Shown here one piece after another: positions 6,141 to 7,638 of a stretch of 7,638 nt of DNA. The stretch's first letter is position 1, and every line of letters begins with the position of its first letter. This stretch comes from UBA7328 sp002471345. Lineage in GTDB: Bacteria > Bacteroidota > Bacteroidia > Chitinophagales > Saprospiraceae. Made by a program: the position numbers and the translations under genes. The notes beneath the pieces were generated by a model that saw only the letters and a program-made list of their open reading frames with translations, was not told the origin of the DNA and ran no database searches. The DNA is taken from the NCBI GenBank assembly GCA_964011275.1, contig CAXGOB010000133.1, forward strand, positions 1-7,638. The letters run 5' to 3'.

Positions 6141-7619
6141 ATGAAAAAGGAATTAATAAAAGATCAAAGTATGATTGTCCAATTTTGTATTAGTCTCATT
6201 TTGATTTTTTCTATATCGTGTAATAATGATTCAGGAAAGGCTCCAATTAAAATAGAAACCACTACAGACTATGGAAAACCAAATATCATAATGATAGTTG
6301 TAGATGATCTTAGATGGGATGAAATTTCTGCGATGGGCCATCCATTTCTTAACACTCCAAATATTGACAGGTTAGCAACTGAAGGGGGACTCTTTGAAAA
6401 TGCATACCAAGCCGTACCTCTATGCTCACCGAATAGAGCCAGCATACTAACAGGGCAATATCCATCAAGGCATGGGATCATCGACAATGTTGCTCGAAAC
6501 AAAGCCAGTCACAAGTTGAACTTATTTGCTAAGGATCTGCAAAAGGAAGGTTACGAAACCGCTCATGTAGGAAAATGGCATATGGGGAATGATCCCACTC
6601 CTCGACCAGGTTATGATTATTGGTCCTGTTTACCTGGGCAAGGCAGATGCATTGATCCTGTTTTGTACGAAGACGGTAAGTTAGATACTATCCAAGGCTA
6701 TGTAACAGATGTACTAACAAATAAGGCTGATGCATTCATCAGAAAGGAAAGAAGTCAGCCCTTCTTCTTATACCTTGGGCATAAGGCAATTCATCCTGAT
6801 CTAGGGCAACTCGACAATGGAGCAATAGATTTGAGTTCTAAACCTAGTTATACTCCAGCTCCAAGGCATAAAGGAAAATATAAAGATGCTCAAATTGAAA
6901 GAAGAAGAAATGCTTTAAGTTCATATAGTCAAATAGACACCCAAAGTGTAATAGGTGAAGCACTTGTAGATAAGAATTCACCAGAAGTTCAAGCAATATT
7001 TGGAAATCTTCTATTAGACCATTTTACAAATGACCAAACTATCAGAGACAGATCAGAAATGCTTCTTGCTATCGATGAAGGCTTAGGAGTCTTGATGGAA
7101 TCATTAGAAGAAAAAGGAATACTTGACAATACATTCATTCTATTTACGAGTGATAACGGCTATTTTTATGGAGAACATGGACTAAGTATTGAGAGACGCC
7201 TTCCATATGAAGAGTCAATTAGAACACCTTTATTAGTTAGATATCCGCCTCTAATCAAACCGAAAACGAGAATTAGTGAATTCGTACTTTCTATAGATTA
7301 TGCACCAACTGCTCTAATGCTAGCAGGTGCTCCTATTAAACCTCATATTCAGGGAGAATCTATTATTCCTTTGATGACCGAAAATCACGAAAATTGGAGA
7401 AAATCGTTTTTGGTTGAATATTATAGTTATGAAAACCCAATGCCATGGCTCATTGATACAGATTACAAAGCACTCAGAACGGAAAAGTATAAATACATTC
7501 ATTGGTTTAAACACGATGATCAAAATGAACTCTATGATTTGGAAGCAGATCCTTTTGAAATGAACAATTTATATCGTGAAGAAGGAATTGTAGCCTTGCG
7601 TAAAAATAAGACAGTTTAA
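6141..7619 (+). CDS. Type I (formylglycine-dependent) sulfatase, predicted lipoprotein
   Basis: A 492-residue sulfatase. The N-terminus has a basic start, a hydrophobic stretch (residues 12-26) and a lipobox-like SIS-C27, so it is probably a lipoprotein on an outer membrane face. The alkaline-phosphatase/sulfatase fold begins at PNIIMIVVDD with calcium ligands D55 and D56. C95-SPNR-A-SILTG is the CxPxR signature, in which C95 becomes formylglycine and R99 supports it. GKWHMG (K145, H147), HKAIHPD (K215, H218) and TSDNG (D338, N339) complete the expected active site. LYDLEADPFEMNNL (464-477) is the usual C-terminal family motif. The enzyme should remove sulfate esters from a glycan; the exact substrate cannot be read from sequence. 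It needs a maturase (anSME or FGE), not present here. A second ATG at residue 11 would give a shorter signal and is less likely. Only 15 residues follow the C-terminal motif, and the end may be frameshifted, with another frame open from about 7609 to the window edge. Confidence 0.92.
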   Translation: MKKELIKDQSMIVQFCISLILIFSISCNNDSGKAPIKIETTTDYGKPNIIMIVVDDLRWDEISAMGHPFLNTPNIDRLATEGGLFENAYQAVPLCSPNRASILTGQYPSRHGIIDNVARNKASHKLNLFAKDLQKEGYETAHVGKWHMGNDPTPRPGYDYWSCLPGQGRCIDPVLYEDGKLDTIQGYVTDVLTNKADAFIRKERSQPFFLYLGHKAIHPDLGQLDNGAIDLSSKPSYTPAPRHKGKYKDAQIERRRNALSSYSQIDTQSVIGEALVDKNSPEVQAIFGNLLLDHFTNDQTIRDRSEMLLAIDEGLGVLMESLEEKGILDNTFILFTSDNGYFYGEHGLSIERRLPYEESIRTPLLVRYPPLIKPKTRISEFVLSIDYAPTALMLAGAPIKPHIQGESIIPLMTENHENWRKSFLVEYYSYENPMPWLIDTDYKALRTEKYKYIHWFKHDDQNELYDLEADPFEMNNLYREEGIVALRKNKTV

Positions 7620-7638
7620 AAATGAATTAAATTTAAAC

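Overview
The window looks like chromosomal DNA from a free-living member of the Bacteroidota, probably a marine or soil flavobacterium or cytophagia-like relative. The evidence is AT-rich sequence, a DUF6090-type membrane protein family typical of that phylum, near-matches to the TAnnTTTG -7 promoter element, starts mostly without Shine-Dalgarno sequences, and a lipoprotein sulfatase beside a CE15-like esterase. All supported genes lie on the + strand. This assignment is inferred from gene families and motifs; no search was run.

Layout. Positions 1-657 hold the 3' part of a DUF6090-family gene cut by the window edge. Two bases later, at 660-1468, lies a tandem paralogue that is a pseudogene with two in-frame stops and one frameshift. 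A 299-bp spacer carries a good Bacteroidota promoter with an inverted repeat over its -7 box. It leads into an MpaB/latex-clearing-protein-like (DUF2236) putative haem oxygenase at 1768-3126. Next is a secreted CE15-like (glucuronoyl esterase family) alpha/beta hydrolase at 3402-4676. A secreted protein with a TonB-C-like C-terminal domain follows at 4875-5666 and ends in a convincing intrinsic terminator (5691-5732). A 474-bp gene-poor spacer with several hairpins precedes a type I (formylglycine) sulfatase lipoprotein at 6141-7619, whose extreme C-terminus may be frameshifted.

How the genes may work together. The esterase and the sulfatase are both predicted to be exported and both suit attack on decorated, uronate- or sulfate-bearing polysaccharides. 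Their upstream regions share a 41-bp block (32 of 41 identical) ending 69 and 70 bases before the two start codons, although another gene lies between them. This is the most interesting signal in the window and suggests co-regulation or a duplicated promoter. No SusC/SusD pair, glycoside hydrolase or dedicated regulator is in view, so calling this a polysaccharide utilisation locus would be inference. I see no clear sign of a wholly new system. The odd points are regulatory architecture and gene decay.
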